Below are positions 50,217 through 61,432 of a stretch of DNA of 64,000 bases, one piece after another; the stretch's first letter is position 1, and each line of letters begins with the position of its first letter. The position numbers were made by a program, and so were the translations under genes. This DNA comes from Telmatospirillum sp. (lineage in GTDB: Bacteria; Pseudomonadota; Alphaproteobacteria; Rhodospirillales; Magnetospirillaceae), in assembly GCA_009712185.1 (NCBI GenBank), contig WASQ01000126.1:101914-165913 (forward strand). The letters run 5' to 3'. A model generated the notes under the pieces. It did no database searches and was not told the DNA's origin. It saw only the letters and a program-made list of their open reading frames with translations.

Positions 50217-51194
50217 ATGTTGTCCCGAGACCGTCTTCACGCCGCCATTCCCAACGTTCTGACCGAGGCCCATTTCCCGGAACTTCCCAACTATTACCGG
50301 GGCAAGGTCCGGGAAAATTACGATCTGGCGGACGGCCGGAGGATCCTGATCTCGACCGACCGGCAGAGCGCGTTCGATCAGGTCCTGGCCGCCGTTCCCT
50401 TCAAGGGGCAGGTTCTGACCCAGACGGCGCGGCACTGGTTCGAAGCCACGGCCGACATCTGCCCCAATCACGTTCTCGACTATCCCGATCCCAATGTGGT
50501 GGTCGGACGCCGGCTGTCGATGATGCCCGTCGAAATGGTGGTGCGCGATTATCTGACGGGTTCGACCGACACCTCGATATGGCCGATGTACCGGGATGGC
50601 GCCAGAACCCTCTATGGCGAAACTCTGCCGGACGGGCTCCGGAAAAACGACAAGCTGCCGGGAACGATCCTCACCCCGACCACCAAGGCCGCGATCGGCG
50701 GGCATGACGCCCCGATCACGCCGGCCGAAATCGTCGCGTCCGGTCTTCTGACACAACCGCAGTGGGACAAGGTGGCGGAGCTGTCGCTGGCCCTGTTCGC
50801 ACGGGGACGCGACATTGCCCGGGCGTCCGGGCTGATCCTGGTGGATACGAAATTCGAATTCGGCGTCGATGAAAACGGAACCATCACGCTCGCCGACGAG
50901 ATCCTGACCCCCGACAGCAGCCGCTACTGGCTGGGCGCCAGCTATGCCGCGCGCCATGAAAAAGGCGAGGAACCGGAGAGTCTCGACAAGGAATTCCTGC
51001 GCCTTTGGATCGCCGAACGGTGCGATCCCTATCACGACCCCATTCCGGCCATCCCCGACGACACGCTGGTGGCCTTCAGCCAGAAATATATCTCGCTGTT
51101 CGAGACCGTGACCGGAAAGACCTTCGAGGCGCCGGACGCCGACGAACCGGTCAAGGACCGGATCCGGCGCAACCTCGTGTCCTATTTCGGGTAA
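50217..51194 (+). CDS. purC: phosphoribosylaminoimidazolesuccinocarboxamide synthase
   Basis: [41 protein letters not shown]. Confidence 0.95.
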   Translation: MLSRDRLHAAIPNVLTEAHFPELPNYYRGKVRENYDLADGRRILISTDRQSAFDQVLAAVPFKGQVLTQTARHWFEATADICPNHVLDYPDPNVVVGRRLSMMPVEMVVRDYLTGSTDTSIWPMYRDGARTLYGETLPDGLRKNDKLPGTILTPTTKAAIGGHDAPITPAEIVASGLLTQPQWDKVAELSLALFARGRDIARASGLILVDTKFEFGVDENGTITLADEILTPDSSRYWLGASYAARHEKGEEPESLDKEFLRLWIAERCDPYHDPIPAIPDDTLVAFSQKYISLFETVTGKTFEAPDADEPVKDRIRRNLVSYFG

Positions 51195-51226
51195 ACCGGG
51201 GTGCGATCATCAAGGGAGAACAAACG

Positions 51227-51871
51227 GTGTTGACGTTGGAGGACCTGGACGGCGTCGAGCGGATCGTCGCCATCGATGCCGAGACGACCGGCCAGAGGAC
51301 GCCGTCCCCCGCGGAGATCAGGAAAATGCCCAAGGGATTCAAGATTCCGGGCATCGTGATCGAGATCGGCTGTGTCGAGTTGTTGCGCGGGGACGACGGC
51401 TGGAAAACCGGACGGGAATGGCAAAGCCGCGTGCAGCCCAACGGCCCGATCGCGCGGGCGTCAATCGCGGTCCACGGCATTACGCCGGCCGATCTGAAGA
51501 CGGCCCCGACATTCGCCGGCATCCTTGACTCCTTCGAGGAGTTCATCGGGCAGGACATCCTGCTGGCGCACAGCGCCACCAACGAGATCGGATTCCTGAA
51601 TTTCGAATATGCCCGGGTCGGCCGTTGCGGCTTCGACGAAGTCATTTTCGGCGAAAGCGATTTCATCTGCACGCAGGAACTGTCCCGGAGGTTTTTTCCG
51701 GGCGTCCCGGGATCGCTCGACGTCCTGTGCGACCGCCTGTGGATCGACCGGTCGGACCGCTTCGAACATCATGGAGCCCTGCTCGACGCGGTTCTGACCG
51801 CCGAGGCCTTCATCAAAATGCAGGGAGGGTTCGTCCAGGACGGAACCCGCTCCGTCAGCTTCGGGGAATAG
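51227..51871 (+). CDS. DnaQ-like 3'-5' exonuclease family protein (GTG start)
   Basis: IVAIDAETTGQR...ASIAVHGITPADLKTAPTF...DILLAHSATNEIGFLN. Confidence 0.8.
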   Translation: MLTLEDLDGVERIVAIDAETTGQRTPSPAEIRKMPKGFKIPGIVIEIGCVELLRGDDGWKTGREWQSRVQPNGPIARASIAVHGITPADLKTAPTFAGILDSFEEFIGQDILLAHSATNEIGFLNFEYARVGRCGFDEVIFGESDFICTQELSRRFFPGVPGSLDVLCDRLWIDRSDRFEHHGALLDAVLTAEAFIKMQGGFVQDGTRSVSFGE

Positions 51872-51913
51872 AAACGACCGGCGGCAGTCGGCGCGGCCGG
51901 CCGGGAAAGCCGG

Positions 51914-52633
51914 TCAGCGCGGTGGCGGGGGAAAAGCCAGAAGCTGCCGCTGATAGACCTCCGCAACCTCGGAAAACGGTACCCGTCCGGCCGTGAACAG
52001 CAAGGCGCGATGCTCGAACAGGGCGTCGGGGACCATGATCGGCCCGGCATCGTCGCCGGGCACCGGCGACGATGCCGGAACCGGAGCCCGTTCCCATCCG
52101 TCGGGCAGCGGCGACCACAGCATCTTCGCCGCGAAGGTCTGGCGCGTCGGACCAAGCTCCAGCACGGCTTTGCCGAACGGGGTGTCCGTACTGTCCAGAA
52201 TCTGGTTCATTCCGACCGTCAGCCGGCCCGGGACATACCAGTTGTCGGCTTCCGACAGCAACTTGTCGCCGCAGTAAAGACGGACGCGGCGAAAGCGCAC
52301 CGGCTCGTCGTCGGCAACCTCCAGACGACGGCGCTGTTCCGCCGTCGCGGGTTTGTCGACCGTCCTGTCAAGATGCGCGACCACAGTCGGCGGATCGGCC
52401 AGCCGGTGGGTCCGGCACCACGCCTCCAGCGTCAGCGTGGCACTGCGGCTGGCGAGAAGGTCCGCGTTAAGCCCCTGGATCAAAGCCAGCGCCTCGACCC
52501 GTGTCAGAAAGCTGTCCGGCCAAAGCGGCTCATCCGCGGCCATGGCCCCGTCCCCACCCGGCAGGGACAACAACGCCATCAGGCCGGCAGCGGCGATCGG
52601 CGCGCGAAACCGTCTGCTCCATGAAATCGGCAT
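51914..52633 (-). CDS. secreted protein with chorismate lyase (UbiC)-like fold
   Basis: Signal peptide; FRRVRLYCGDKLLSEADNWYVPGRLTVGMNQILDSTDTPFGKAV. Confidence 0.6.
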   Translation of the reverse strand: MPISWSRRFRAPIAAAGLMALLSLPGGDGAMAADEPLWPDSFLTRVEALALIQGLNADLLASRSATLTLEAWCRTHRLADPPTVVAHLDRTVDKPATAEQRRRLEVADDEPVRFRRVRLYCGDKLLSEADNWYVPGRLTVGMNQILDSTDTPFGKAVLELGPTRQTFAAKMLWSPLPDGWERAPVPASSPVPGDDAGPIMVPDALFEHRALLFTAGRVPFSEVAEVYQRQLLAFPPPPR

Positions 52634-52888
52634 CCCCTTTTCTCCGGCCCCTTCCCGTCAGACGGGCACGATACCGGCAATGGCGACCGTCAGGAACGAC
52701 TATTTCGAATGGCCCGATCTCGCTTGATCAACCTCAAGGCCCGATAACCGAGTGGCGCGCTCTTATATGGACGGCACTCGACAGCGATGCTCCCGGATCG
52801 GCCGGCGCCCCCCCTGCCGTCCGCCTCCGCTCCACGCCGGAACACACCGCGTCGGAACGCCCCGTCCCCATTCTTCCGGAGCCTTGCC

Positions 52889-54127
52889 ATGATCCCTGAC
52901 GGCAGTCTTCATCATCCCGCCCTGGCGCCCGCCGGCGGCACCTCTCCTCTTTTCCGGCCGCGCGCCCCCGGCATCCCTGTCTTGCAGGCCGGTTTCCGGC
53001 CCTTCTTCCTGGCCGCGGGTGTCCAGGCCGCGCTCATGGTCCCCGTCTGGCTGGTGATCTGGCTGGGCGGCATCGATCTCGGCCTCGGCTACGCGCCGAC
53101 CCTCTGGCACGGACATGAGATGCTGTTCGGTTTCGGCTCGGCGGCGGTCGCCGGGTTTCTTCTGACCGCGGTCCCGAACTGGACGGGCACGCCTCCCGTC
53201 TCCGGTGCCCGGTTGCTGGCGCTGACCCTGCTCTGGCTGGCGGCCCGTGTCGCGTTCGGCCTGGGCGGCCTGCTTCCACCCCTGGCGACGGCCGCCGTGG
53301 CGATCCTTTTTCTGCCGGTCCTGGGCCTGTTCCTCGCCGTCCCGCTCTTGTCCGCCGGCAAGGCCCGCAATCTGATCTTCCTGCCTCTGCTGGCCCTTAT
53401 GACCCTGGCGCAGGGGCTCGTCCTCGCCGAAATGGCGGGTTGGGGACAACTGGGGCGGAACGGCCTCTATGGCGCGACCTTCCTTCTGCTGACGATGATT
53501 GCCATCATCGGCGGACGGATCATTCCGCTTTTCACCGAAAACGGCCTGAAATCGGCCGGACGGCCGGTCACGACCGCCAGCCATCCGGTCCTGGAAAAAT
53601 CCGCCATCGCCCTGGTGATGGGGGCCGGTCTGGCCTGGAGCATCGCGCCGGACAGCGCGCCGGCCGGTGGACTGGCCCTGGCGGCCGGCATCCTGAACGC
53701 GATCCGCCTGTCGGGCTGGAAAGGGTGGAAGACGCTGGGCGTCCCGCTGCTCTGGAGCCTGCATCTGGGGTTCGCGTGGCTGGTCGCCGGACTGCTGATG
53801 CTGGGACTGTCCTGCGTCAGCCCGGCGTTGCCGGCCTCCGCCGCGCTGCATGGTCTGACCGCCGGTTGCATCGGGATGATGGTTCTGGCAGTGATGAGCC
53901 GCGCAGCGCTGGGCCATTCCGGCCGCCCCCTGACGGCAGCCCCGATGACCGTCCTCGCCTACGGATTGGTCACAGCCTCCGCGGTTCTCCGCTGTGCCGG
54001 TCCGATCACCGGCCTGGACTGGACATTGCCGGTCGCCGGCACGCTCTGGTCACTGGGCTTCGCCTGCTATCTTCTGGTCTATGCCCCCATCTGCCTCAAG
54101 CCGCGCGCCGACGGGCGCCCCGGATGA
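52889..54127 (+). CDS. NnrS family protein (haem/NO-related membrane protein)
   Basis: VLQAGFRPFFLAAGVQAALMVPVW, WHGHEMLFGFGSAAVAGFLLTAVPNWTG. Confidence 0.9.
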   Translation: MIPDGSLHHPALAPAGGTSPLFRPRAPGIPVLQAGFRPFFLAAGVQAALMVPVWLVIWLGGIDLGLGYAPTLWHGHEMLFGFGSAAVAGFLLTAVPNWTGTPPVSGARLLALTLLWLAARVAFGLGGLLPPLATAAVAILFLPVLGLFLAVPLLSAGKARNLIFLPLLALMTLAQGLVLAEMAGWGQLGRNGLYGATFLLLTMIAIIGGRIIPLFTENGLKSAGRPVTTASHPVLEKSAIALVMGAGLAWSIAPDSAPAGGLALAAGILNAIRLSGWKGWKTLGVPLLWSLHLGFAWLVAGLLMLGLSCVSPALPASAALHGLTAGCIGMMVLAVMSRAALGHSGRPLTAAPMTVLAYGLVTASAVLRCAGPITGLDWTLPVAGTLWSLGFACYLLVYAPICLKPRADGRPG

Positions 54128-54184
54128 GCAAAGGGCTGTTGATCCGTGACTTGGGGCGACGATGTCGCACCAGACCCCAAAGGC

Positions 54185-54226
54185 GCCCCTGGTCCGGCGA
54201 TCGCATCCGATCGCCGGACCAGGGGC
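54185..54226. terminator. bidirectional terminator-like perfect 19-bp hairpin between convergent genes
   Basis: gcccctggtccggcgatcg-catc-cgatcgccggaccaggggc. Confidence 0.7.
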
Positions 54227-54238
54227 AGAACCCGGGAA

Positions 54239-54715
54239 TTACGCCGGCCGGCGGCCGACCAGCAGCATCGCCACCAGGGTCATCACCACGACCTCGTTCT
54301 GGTTCAGAACCTCGATGAAACTGCGGATCAGACCGCGATCGGGCTTCGACCGCGACGGCACCGCCTCGCGCACGGTCACCCGCAGGGACAGGCGATCGCC
54401 CGGACGGACCGGCGCCAGCCAGCGCAACTCGTCGATCCCGGGAGATCCCATGGCCGCGACGGATGACAGATAATGATCGGTCAGCAGGCGCATCATCAGG
54501 CCCGCCGTATGCCAGCCGCTGGCGATCAGCCCGCCGAAGGGGCTCTGGCGCGCGGCTTCGGGATCGACGTGAAAGGACTGGGGATCGAATCGCGTCCCGA
54601 AAGCGATGATCTCCTCTTGCGTGACCTCGACCGATCCGAACCGGACCACGCCGCCGACCTCGTAACTTTCGAAATATCGCTGATCGGCGGAGACGGGAAA
54701 TGGCGTCGAACTCAT
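54239..54715 (-). CDS. MaoC family dehydratase
   Basis: FGTRFDPQSFHVDPEAARQSPFGGLIASGWHTAGLMMRL. Confidence 0.92.
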   Translation of the reverse strand: MSSTPFPVSADQRYFESYEVGGVVRFGSVEVTQEEIIAFGTRFDPQSFHVDPEAARQSPFGGLIASGWHTAGLMMRLLTDHYLSSVAAMGSPGIDELRWLAPVRPGDRLSLRVTVREAVPSRSKPDRGLIRSFIEVLNQNEVVVMTLVAMLLVGRRPA

Positions 54716-54777
54716 TATTGATCCTTTTTTAAGAATGACGGACGTCTGCCGGCAGGGGGAATCGGGACCGGAGCGGG

Positions 54778-55230
54778 TCAGGCTCCGGCGGAGCCATCAA
54801 TGGCGCACTCCTCCAGCCTCCGCCTGATGTCGTCGGGAAAGGGCGTCGCCCGGCGCGTCGCCTCCCCGGTGAGGACGATAACGGCTTCCGAGGTGGCGAC
54901 ACAACGGTCCCCGACGTAAAGTCCCTGGCCCAGCCGGACCGAGCTGCGCCCGATGGACAGGACGCCGGTCCCGATGTCCACGGTGCCGGGCCACAGGATT
55001 TCACCCCGGAAATCCAGGATCAGGCGGGCGATCACATAATTCTGCCCTGGCGCGAACATCGGCCGGTCCGGATCGCACAGAAGCGCGGTCCGCCCGCTTT
55101 CGCAGAAGGTCGCGAAAACGGCATTGTTCACATGGCCCTGGCGATCGGTGTCGCCATACCGCAGGACGTCACGCCACCAGTGGCGATAAAGATGGCGGAG
55201 GGTCAAATCAGGCGTCGGATCGGACGTCAT
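54778..55230 (-). CDS. acyl-CoA thioesterase (4HBT-like)
   Basis: VLRYGDTDRQGHVNNAVFATFCESGRTALL. Confidence 0.9.
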   Translation of the reverse strand: MTSDPTPDLTLRHLYRHWWRDVLRYGDTDRQGHVNNAVFATFCESGRTALLCDPDRPMFAPGQNYVIARLILDFRGEILWPGTVDIGTGVLSIGRSSVRLGQGLYVGDRCVATSEAVIVLTGEATRRATPFPDDIRRRLEECAIDGSAGA

Positions 55231-55378
55231 CGCTTCGCATCCCCTTCCTTTCATCCGGAGGGACGATGCGTCCGACCGGTGACCTGTCAGATGGGAAGCG
55301 GATCCTCGATGGGAAAGATGGGGCCCCGACCAGACAACGACGGAATGGCTTCACCCGGCACCGGGACCGGGACCCGGA

Positions 55379-56242
55379 TCAGCGGCGCGGGCGCAGCGGG
55401 GCGTCGTCGCGTCCCGGGCGATATCCGCCCAGCGTCGGTTCGCGACGCCCCTCGAACTCACCCTCCGACCGTTCGAAGGAGGGCTCGCGGCGGCCGGCCG
55501 GCACGGCATAGGGATCCGCGTCCTCCTTCGACCCGCCGATCAGCCCCCAGATGAGGCGCACGGCCAGGACCGCGACGAGAATCACCAATGCGATCCGGAT
55601 GATGAAACCGACCATGGCCGCGGTCTCGTCGCCCATCATCGGTCCGCCATAGAGGAGGGATCCGAGATCAGTGCCGATCAGGCCCGCGATCAGGCCGCTG
55701 ATGACCAGATGGGTGGCGAGAAAGGTGTTGACCTGTTGCGGCTGCGCCGCCGCCCCCGGGGACAGAACGGAGGACTGGGGCATGTCTCCGCGCAGGACCG
55801 GCGTTCCGGATCCGTTGCTGAGACCGCCCCCTTGCACTTCCGGGCGGGGGGCCGCCTGATCGGGATTGACGACACCGGACGGGGATGGCGACGGGGATGG
55901 CGCGCCCGACGGATTGATAACCGCGCCATTCAGGCCGGAGACCGAAGCCGCCCCGGCATCGACCTTTGGCAAGGCCGGCGCCGCGACCGGCGCGGGCGGA
56001 AGGGCATTGCGGTTGCCGGGCTTGGCACCCGGCGCCTTCTGCGGCGCGCCCAGCGAGCCGATCGACGGATCGTCATAACCCGGAGTCCAGTCCCTGGGCT
56101 TTTTCTTGACCGGATCCGCCGCATGCGCGGCGCCGGTCACGGCAAGGATAAAGGCCAGGACCAGAAGTCCGGCGCGATGGCGATGAAAAGACACGGTCTT
56201 TCGTCTCGCGTCACAGTGAAAGGGAAATACGACGGCGTGCAA
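55379..56242 (-). CDS. hypothetical membrane protein with Pro-rich linker
   Basis: Signal peptide, low-complexity PSPSPSPSG region, two hydrophobic segments; start uncertain. Confidence 0.65.
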   Translation of the reverse strand: MHAVVFPFHCDARRKTVSFHRHRAGLLVLAFILAVTGAAHAADPVKKKPRDWTPGYDDPSIGSLGAPQKAPGAKPGNRNALPPAPVAAPALPKVDAGAASVSGLNGAVINPSGAPSPSPSPSGVVNPDQAAPRPEVQGGGLSNGSGTPVLRGDMPQSSVLSPGAAAQPQQVNTFLATHLVISGLIAGLIGTDLGSLLYGGPMMGDETAAMVGFIIRIALVILVAVLAVRLIWGLIGGSKEDADPYAVPAGRREPSFERSEGEFEGRREPTLGGYRPGRDDAPLRPRR

Positions 56243-56415
56243 AGTACGCTTGTTCCGACGCAGGATTCAAGGGGTCTGGCGACACGGCAGACCCGCGTTC
56301 CGCTGGACCCGGCGATGGCGCGCGGCCGGCGCCGGCCTGACGTGACTGAAGTTTTGATAACCGCACATCCGTGATCGGGCGTAGTATATTAAAAGGATGA
56401 TAAACGGGTGCGTTC

Positions 56416-56856
56416 ATGCGGCGTGACAGACCGTCGAATAAACTTCAAGGACAATTCCCTGGCGTCCACCTGACCCGTAGCGTCCTTCCGGCGCTTGGCA
56501 TCCTTTTGGCCGTCGCGTCCGCCCTGACCGGCTGCGGCGGCGGAACCGCGACGCCGGTTCCGGCGGCCCCGCAGCCTCCGCCCACCGCCGTCGATCACGG
56601 AGTCGGCAGCCAGTTCGGCAACTTCAGCGCGACCGAGGGCGGGGCCATGACCGATCCGCAGGGCCGCCAATGTCTGGTCTGGTTCTGGGACCGGCCCCTG
56701 ACCCCGGACCTCGCCATCCGGTTCCGGTCCGCATCGTGCCAGGCGGCGGATCGCCCCGGTTCCATGATTGCCGTGGAACTCGGGCGGGAGATCATTCCCC
56801 TGTCCGCCAGCCGGGCGCTCACCGACCAGGCGGGAGCCGGCGCACAAACCAGATAG
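56416..56856 (+). CDS. hypothetical lipoprotein
   Basis: Lipobox-like LTGC after hydrophobic segment. Confidence 0.6.
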   Translation: MRRDRPSNKLQGQFPGVHLTRSVLPALGILLAVASALTGCGGGTATPVPAAPQPPPTAVDHGVGSQFGNFSATEGGAMTDPQGRQCLVWFWDRPLTPDLAIRFRSASCQAADRPGSMIAVELGREIIPLSASRALTDQAGAGAQTR

Positions 56857-57013
56857 TTTTTTAATTAAATTATTTTTCCTCTTTGGGTTGTGATACCGTC
56901 ACGATCAGGATTCCTGGTGCGCAATCATTCGGGACGGCCGCAGTCTGCCGGGACATCGATCCGGTCCGGCAGGCCCGGACCTTCCGCGGGACGGAAAAGG
57001 GGACGCTCCGGCC

Positions 57014-58399
57014 ATGGCTCTGTTTTCCAAACCATCGGCCTCCGGGGTCCGGCGGAACGGCGGGGATGTCGCCGCCATCACCCCGGCCCTGCTCGACCAG
57101 GACGCCATCCTGGCGGCCATCGACCTGCTGATTGCCGGACGCTATCGCTCGGTTCCCGAAGGGAGTTGCCGTCTGTCCCGCAAGATACGGCAACTTGCCG
57201 ACCATCTGCATGCGCGGTCCCGCAAGGACGCGGAGAGGGTCGTCAGCATGTCGATGAACGCGAGCCAGGCCGTGATCACGGCTGCGGAGATGATGAACGA
57301 TTTCGCGGACGCCAAAGACAAGGCGGACGACGCCGCCAAGGCCGCGCAACGGCTGGGCAGCGATATGGAAGAGGCCGCCGGGGAGGCGATGACCGCGGCA
57401 CGGGAAGCCGCCGGAACCCGGAAACTCGCCGCCGACGGCCAGCAGGCCGCCGATCAGGCCGAAGCCGGCATGGAACTGATCGCCAAAGCGGTGACGGATG
57501 CGGCATCCCGTGTCGAAAACCTTGCCCAGGCGTCATCGCAAATCGGTGAAATCGTCAGCCAGATCAACGATATCGCAAGCCGGACAAACCTCCTGGCGCT
57601 GAACGCGACGATCGAGGCGGCCAGGGCCGGCGATGCCGGAAAGGGATTCGCGGTGGTTGCCGGCGAGGTGAAACATCTCGCCAACCAGACCGCCAAGGCC
57701 ACGGTCGACATCGGCGCCAGGATCGACCATCTGCGATCGGAAATGGCGACCATCGTGGCGTCGATGCAGGAGGGGGCGGCCGCCGTCCGGCATGGCCAGG
57801 ACGTGATCGCCACCGCCGGCGCCTGCATGCGCGACGTCGCCGGCCGGATCGAGGACACGGCAACAACCGTCGAACAGATTTCCGGAACCTTCACCCGGCA
57901 TGCCACGGCCTTCCAGGAGGTCGGCGAGGCCGTGACGGCGGTCGCCGGCCGGACCCGGAGCAACCTGGACGATATCCATCAGATCAAACGTGGACTGGAC
58001 GGCTTCGACCCGATCGTTCAGGAGGCGGTGGCCGATCTGACCACCCGGGACATCGATAATCTCACGGTTCTGCTCGCCAAGTCGGACCATATGATCTGGC
58101 GGCGCAAGCTTGCTGAGATGCTGATCGGAGACCTGCGGCTGGATCCCGCCGAACTGGCCGATCACCGGTCCTGCCGGCTGGGCAAATGGTATGGCGCCGT
58201 CGCCGGGACCGGTATCGGCCACCAGCCCGATTTCATCCGCCTCGACACGCCGCATCGCGCCGTTCACGCCCACGGGATCGAAGCCGCACGGCTTTTCCGG
58301 CAGGGCGACAAGGCCGGAGCGCTGCGCGAGATCCAAAATGCCGGAACCGCATCCGTCGAAGTCCTGGCCTGCCTTGACGCTCTCCTGGCCGAGACCTGA
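57014..58399 (+). CDS. soluble methyl-accepting chemotaxis protein with C-terminal CZB (zinc-binding) domain
   Basis: [67 protein letters not shown]. Confidence 0.9.
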   Translation: MALFSKPSASGVRRNGGDVAAITPALLDQDAILAAIDLLIAGRYRSVPEGSCRLSRKIRQLADHLHARSRKDAERVVSMSMNASQAVITAAEMMNDFADAKDKADDAAKAAQRLGSDMEEAAGEAMTAAREAAGTRKLAADGQQAADQAEAGMELIAKAVTDAASRVENLAQASSQIGEIVSQINDIASRTNLLALNATIEAARAGDAGKGFAVVAGEVKHLANQTAKATVDIGARIDHLRSEMATIVASMQEGAAAVRHGQDVIATAGACMRDVAGRIEDTATTVEQISGTFTRHATAFQEVGEAVTAVAGRTRSNLDDIHQIKRGLDGFDPIVQEAVADLTTRDIDNLTVLLAKSDHMIWRRKLAEMLIGDLRLDPAELADHRSCRLGKWYGAVAGTGIGHQPDFIRLDTPHRAVHAHGIEAARLFRQGDKAGALREIQNAGTASVEVLACLDALLAET

Positions 58400-58497
58400 G
58401 GGCTGTGCTGATCGGAACCGATCAGCACAGCCCTCAGGCGGCCCAAGCGGCTTTCTCCGGGACCCTTGGCTTCGCCCGCCACCCGCTCGCGCGCCCT
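58396..58497 (+). repeat. dispersed repeat family 2, copy B (perfect 20-bp hairpin plus conserved tail)
   Basis: ctgagggctgtgctgatcgg-aa-ccgatcagcacagccctcag then ctttctccgggacccttggcttcgcccgccacccgctcgcg. Confidence 0.8.
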
Positions 58498-58543
58498 CAT
58501 CGAGACCTGGTATGAGACCAACCGGGCGCCATCCGTCAGAGTG

Positions 58544-61414
58544 TCACCATTCGCTGAGAACGGTTCCCGGTTCCCCCAGGACGGGAAGATGGGACCGTCC
58601 CACCGCCGTCCGGTGATCGAACAGGCGGCGGAAATCCTCCATCGGGAGGGGACGGCTGAACAGATATCCCTGATAGCCATGGCAGCCGAGGCCGGCGAAA
58701 AACGCCCTTTGTTCTTCGGTTTCCACGCCCTCGGCGATCACGGTCAGCCCCAGACACTGGCTCAGCGCCACGATGGTCCGCGCGATGGCCGCGTCATTGC
58801 GGTCGGTCAGGACATGGCGGACGAAGGACTGGTCGATCTTGAGCTGGCTCAAGGGCAGGCGCTTGAGATAGGACAGCGACGAATAGCCTGTGCCGAAATC
58901 GTCGAGCGAGAAGCTGACGCCACGATCGATCAGGGATGACATCTTATCGATGATGTCCTGTATGTTGTCCGGCACCATGCTTTCCGTCAGCTCCAGTTTC
59001 AGCCGGCGGGGATCGATCCCGGTTCTGTCCACCACGGCCAGAACCCTCCCCACGAAATCGGGCTGATCGAACTGCCGGGCGCTGACATTGACGGCAAGGG
59101 ACAGCCCCGCGGTGTCCGGTGATCCGGCCCATTCGGCGATCTGCCGGCAGGCGGTCTCCAGAACCCAGGACCCCAGCGGCAGGATCAACCCCGTCTCCTC
59201 CGCCAACGGAATGAACTCGGCCGGCGACACCATTCCCCGCACCGGATGGCGCCAGCGCAGAAGCGCCTCGGCGCCGATCAGGCGTCCGGCGCCGTCCACC
59301 TGGGGCTGGTAGAACAGGGAGAACTGGCCGTCGCTCATCCCCAGCCGCAAATCGGCTTCCAAAGACGCGCGCGCGGTCACCGACGCCTGAAGGTCGGCGT
59401 CGAAGAACCGAAGCGTGTTGCGACCAGCCGCCTTCGCCTGGTACATGGCGATATCGGCCTGTTTCAGGAGATCGTCGATGCTGTTGCGGGGGTCGCCGAA
59501 CAGGGTCGCGCCGATGCTGGCGCTTCCGTGATGCGCCTGTCCTCCCAGCATATAGGGATGGTTGAGTGCCGTCAGGATCTTGTCGCCGACGGCCTCGACC
59601 TGATGGGCGGCTTCCCGGGCATTGCCGCTCAGATCCTCCAGCATCACCACGAATTCGTCGCCGCCCAGGCGCGCCACCGTATCCCCCGCCCGCACGCAGG
59701 CGACAAGCCGTTCCGTCACCTGCTGCAACAGGATATCGCCCTTGGCGTGGCCGAAGGTGTCATTCAGGGTTTTAAAATTGTCGAGGTCGATGAACAGCAG
59801 GGCCCCCTCGCGACCGGTCCGCGCGTGCGCCGCCAGCGCCTGCCCGAGCCGGTCGAGCAGCAGCCGCCGGTTCGGAAGCCGGGGCAGCGGGTCATAGAAG
59901 GCCAGCTTCCGGATCTCCCGGTCCGCCTCTTTCAGCGCCGTGATATCGATGACCGCCCCTTCAAGACGGACAAGCGTTCCATTCTCCACAATTCCCCGCG
60001 TCGAGATCAGGGCGACGATCTCGCGCCCGTCCCGGTGTCGCAGCGTGATTTCGTAGCCCCGGACGAACCCCTGGTCGCGAATCTCCTCCAGCAACGGTGC
60101 CCGCTGGCTGGGATCGGCATAGAGATCCTTCGCGACATCCGACACGTCCGCCAGCAGCTCCTCCGGGGTCGGCCACCCCAGCATGTCCGCGGTGGCCTGA
60201 TTGGCCGACAGCAGATGGCCGTCCGGACTGGTCTGGTAGACCCCTTCCATCAGATTTTCCAGAAGCTCCCGGTACCGGGTTTCGCTGGCCCGGAGCGCCA
60301 GCGCATTGCGCTTGAACACCTCGGTGGCCGCCGCCATGCGCCCGATCTCGTCCTGATGGTCCTGGGCCGGCACCTCGACATCCAGATTTCCCGCCGCGAG
60401 CTGATTCATCGCGCCGGTCATTCTGACGATCGGCCGGGCGATCGAAATGCCGATCATCCAGGCCAGCGCCACCCCGATCAGGATGGTGAGGGCGGTCACG
60501 GTCAACAGCAGGCGATAAAGGGTGGTGAGATCGGCCAGTTGCGACGAGGTGTGGTCCGCGCGCAGCCGGGCGAAACTCTCCTTCAGTTCGTCGGCGATCC
60601 GGTCGAGGTCGCCGGTGGCCAGATTGATTTCGGCCTCGGCCTCGGCTTCCGCGCCGACGGCCAGCACCACCGCATTGGCCTCCCCCTCATAGGCGGGAAG
60701 TTTTTCGCGGATATAGGCGACGAATTTGTCGAAGCGGCGCTGGCCGGTCGGCTTTTGCGCCTCCACGGCGGCGGCGAACTTCCCCATCTCCTCCAGAGCG
60801 CTCTCCCCGTCCGCGGGTTGCAGGGTCACGATGTAGCGGGTGACCGCCGCGCGGCTGGAGAAAAAGCGGGCCTGAAGCTGCATCTTCGACTGCGCGATCC
60901 CGCCGGGGTCGACGCCCGAGGTGTTCATGCCCATGGCATAGACAGTGGTGGCGATCGGGATCGAGGACGCCAGGAACCGGTCGACCGCGCTTTGATGGCG
61001 CCGGCTGGCCGCCGCCGCGGCATTCAGCGCATGCGCATGCCGGGCCAGTCCGGCCCGGATTCTGTCCTGGCGTGGACGCAACAAGGGATCGTCGGCGAAC
61101 GCGGCCAGCACGCTCTCCACCTTGCGGGTCAATGCCTGGCTTTCGGTCTGGGTCGCGGCAATGTCATTGGCGCGCCGGGTGCGCATGAAGGAATGCACCA
61201 GGGAATTGAGGCGCGCCAGATGGCTGTCCACGTCGGCAATCGCCGCATCGGCCTTGTCGAGCGCCACCAGGGCCCTCACCCCGTCACCAATCTCGGACAG
61301 TTGGGACAGGGAAAACATGGCCAGCCCCGCCATCATCAGCAGCAGGATGGCAAAACCGCTCACGGTCCGCGCCTGGACCCCGATCCGCGACAACAGGGAA
61401 TCGAGCCTGCCCAT
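58544..61414 (-). CDS. membrane HAMP-PAS-GGDEF-EAL protein (diguanylate cyclase/phosphodiesterase)
   Basis: Two TM segments with periplasmic domain, HAMP, PAS, VARLGGDEFVVMLE, GAEALLRWRHP. Confidence 0.94.
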   Translation of the reverse strand: MGRLDSLLSRIGVQARTVSGFAILLLMMAGLAMFSLSQLSEIGDGVRALVALDKADAAIADVDSHLARLNSLVHSFMRTRRANDIAATQTESQALTRKVESVLAAFADDPLLRPRQDRIRAGLARHAHALNAAAAASRRHQSAVDRFLASSIPIATTVYAMGMNTSGVDPGGIAQSKMQLQARFFSSRAAVTRYIVTLQPADGESALEEMGKFAAAVEAQKPTGQRRFDKFVAYIREKLPAYEGEANAVVLAVGAEAEAEAEINLATGDLDRIADELKESFARLRADHTSSQLADLTTLYRLLLTVTALTILIGVALAWMIGISIARPIVRMTGAMNQLAAGNLDVEVPAQDHQDEIGRMAAATEVFKRNALALRASETRYRELLENLMEGVYQTSPDGHLLSANQATADMLGWPTPEELLADVSDVAKDLYADPSQRAPLLEEIRDQGFVRGYEITLRHRDGREIVALISTRGIVENGTLVRLEGAVIDITALKEADREIRKLAFYDPLPRLPNRRLLLDRLGQALAAHARTGREGALLFIDLDNFKTLNDTFGHAKGDILLQQVTERLVACVRAGDTVARLGGDEFVVMLEDLSGNAREAAHQVEAVGDKILTALNHPYMLGGQAHHGSASIGATLFGDPRNSIDDLLKQADIAMYQAKAAGRNTLRFFDADLQASVTARASLEADLRLGMSDGQFSLFYQPQVDGAGRLIGAEALLRWRHPVRGMVSPAEFIPLAEETGLILPLGSWVLETACRQIAEWAGSPDTAGLSLAVNVSARQFDQPDFVGRVLAVVDRTGIDPRRLKLELTESMVPDNIQDIIDKMSSLIDRGVSFSLDDFGTGYSSLSYLKRLPLSQLKIDQSFVRHVLTDRNDAAIARTIVALSQCLGLTVIAEGVETEEQRAFFAGLGCHGYQGYLFSRPLPMEDFRRLFDHRTAVGRSHLPVLGEPGTVLSEW

Positions 61415-61432
61415 GATCCGGCCTGTCCTTCC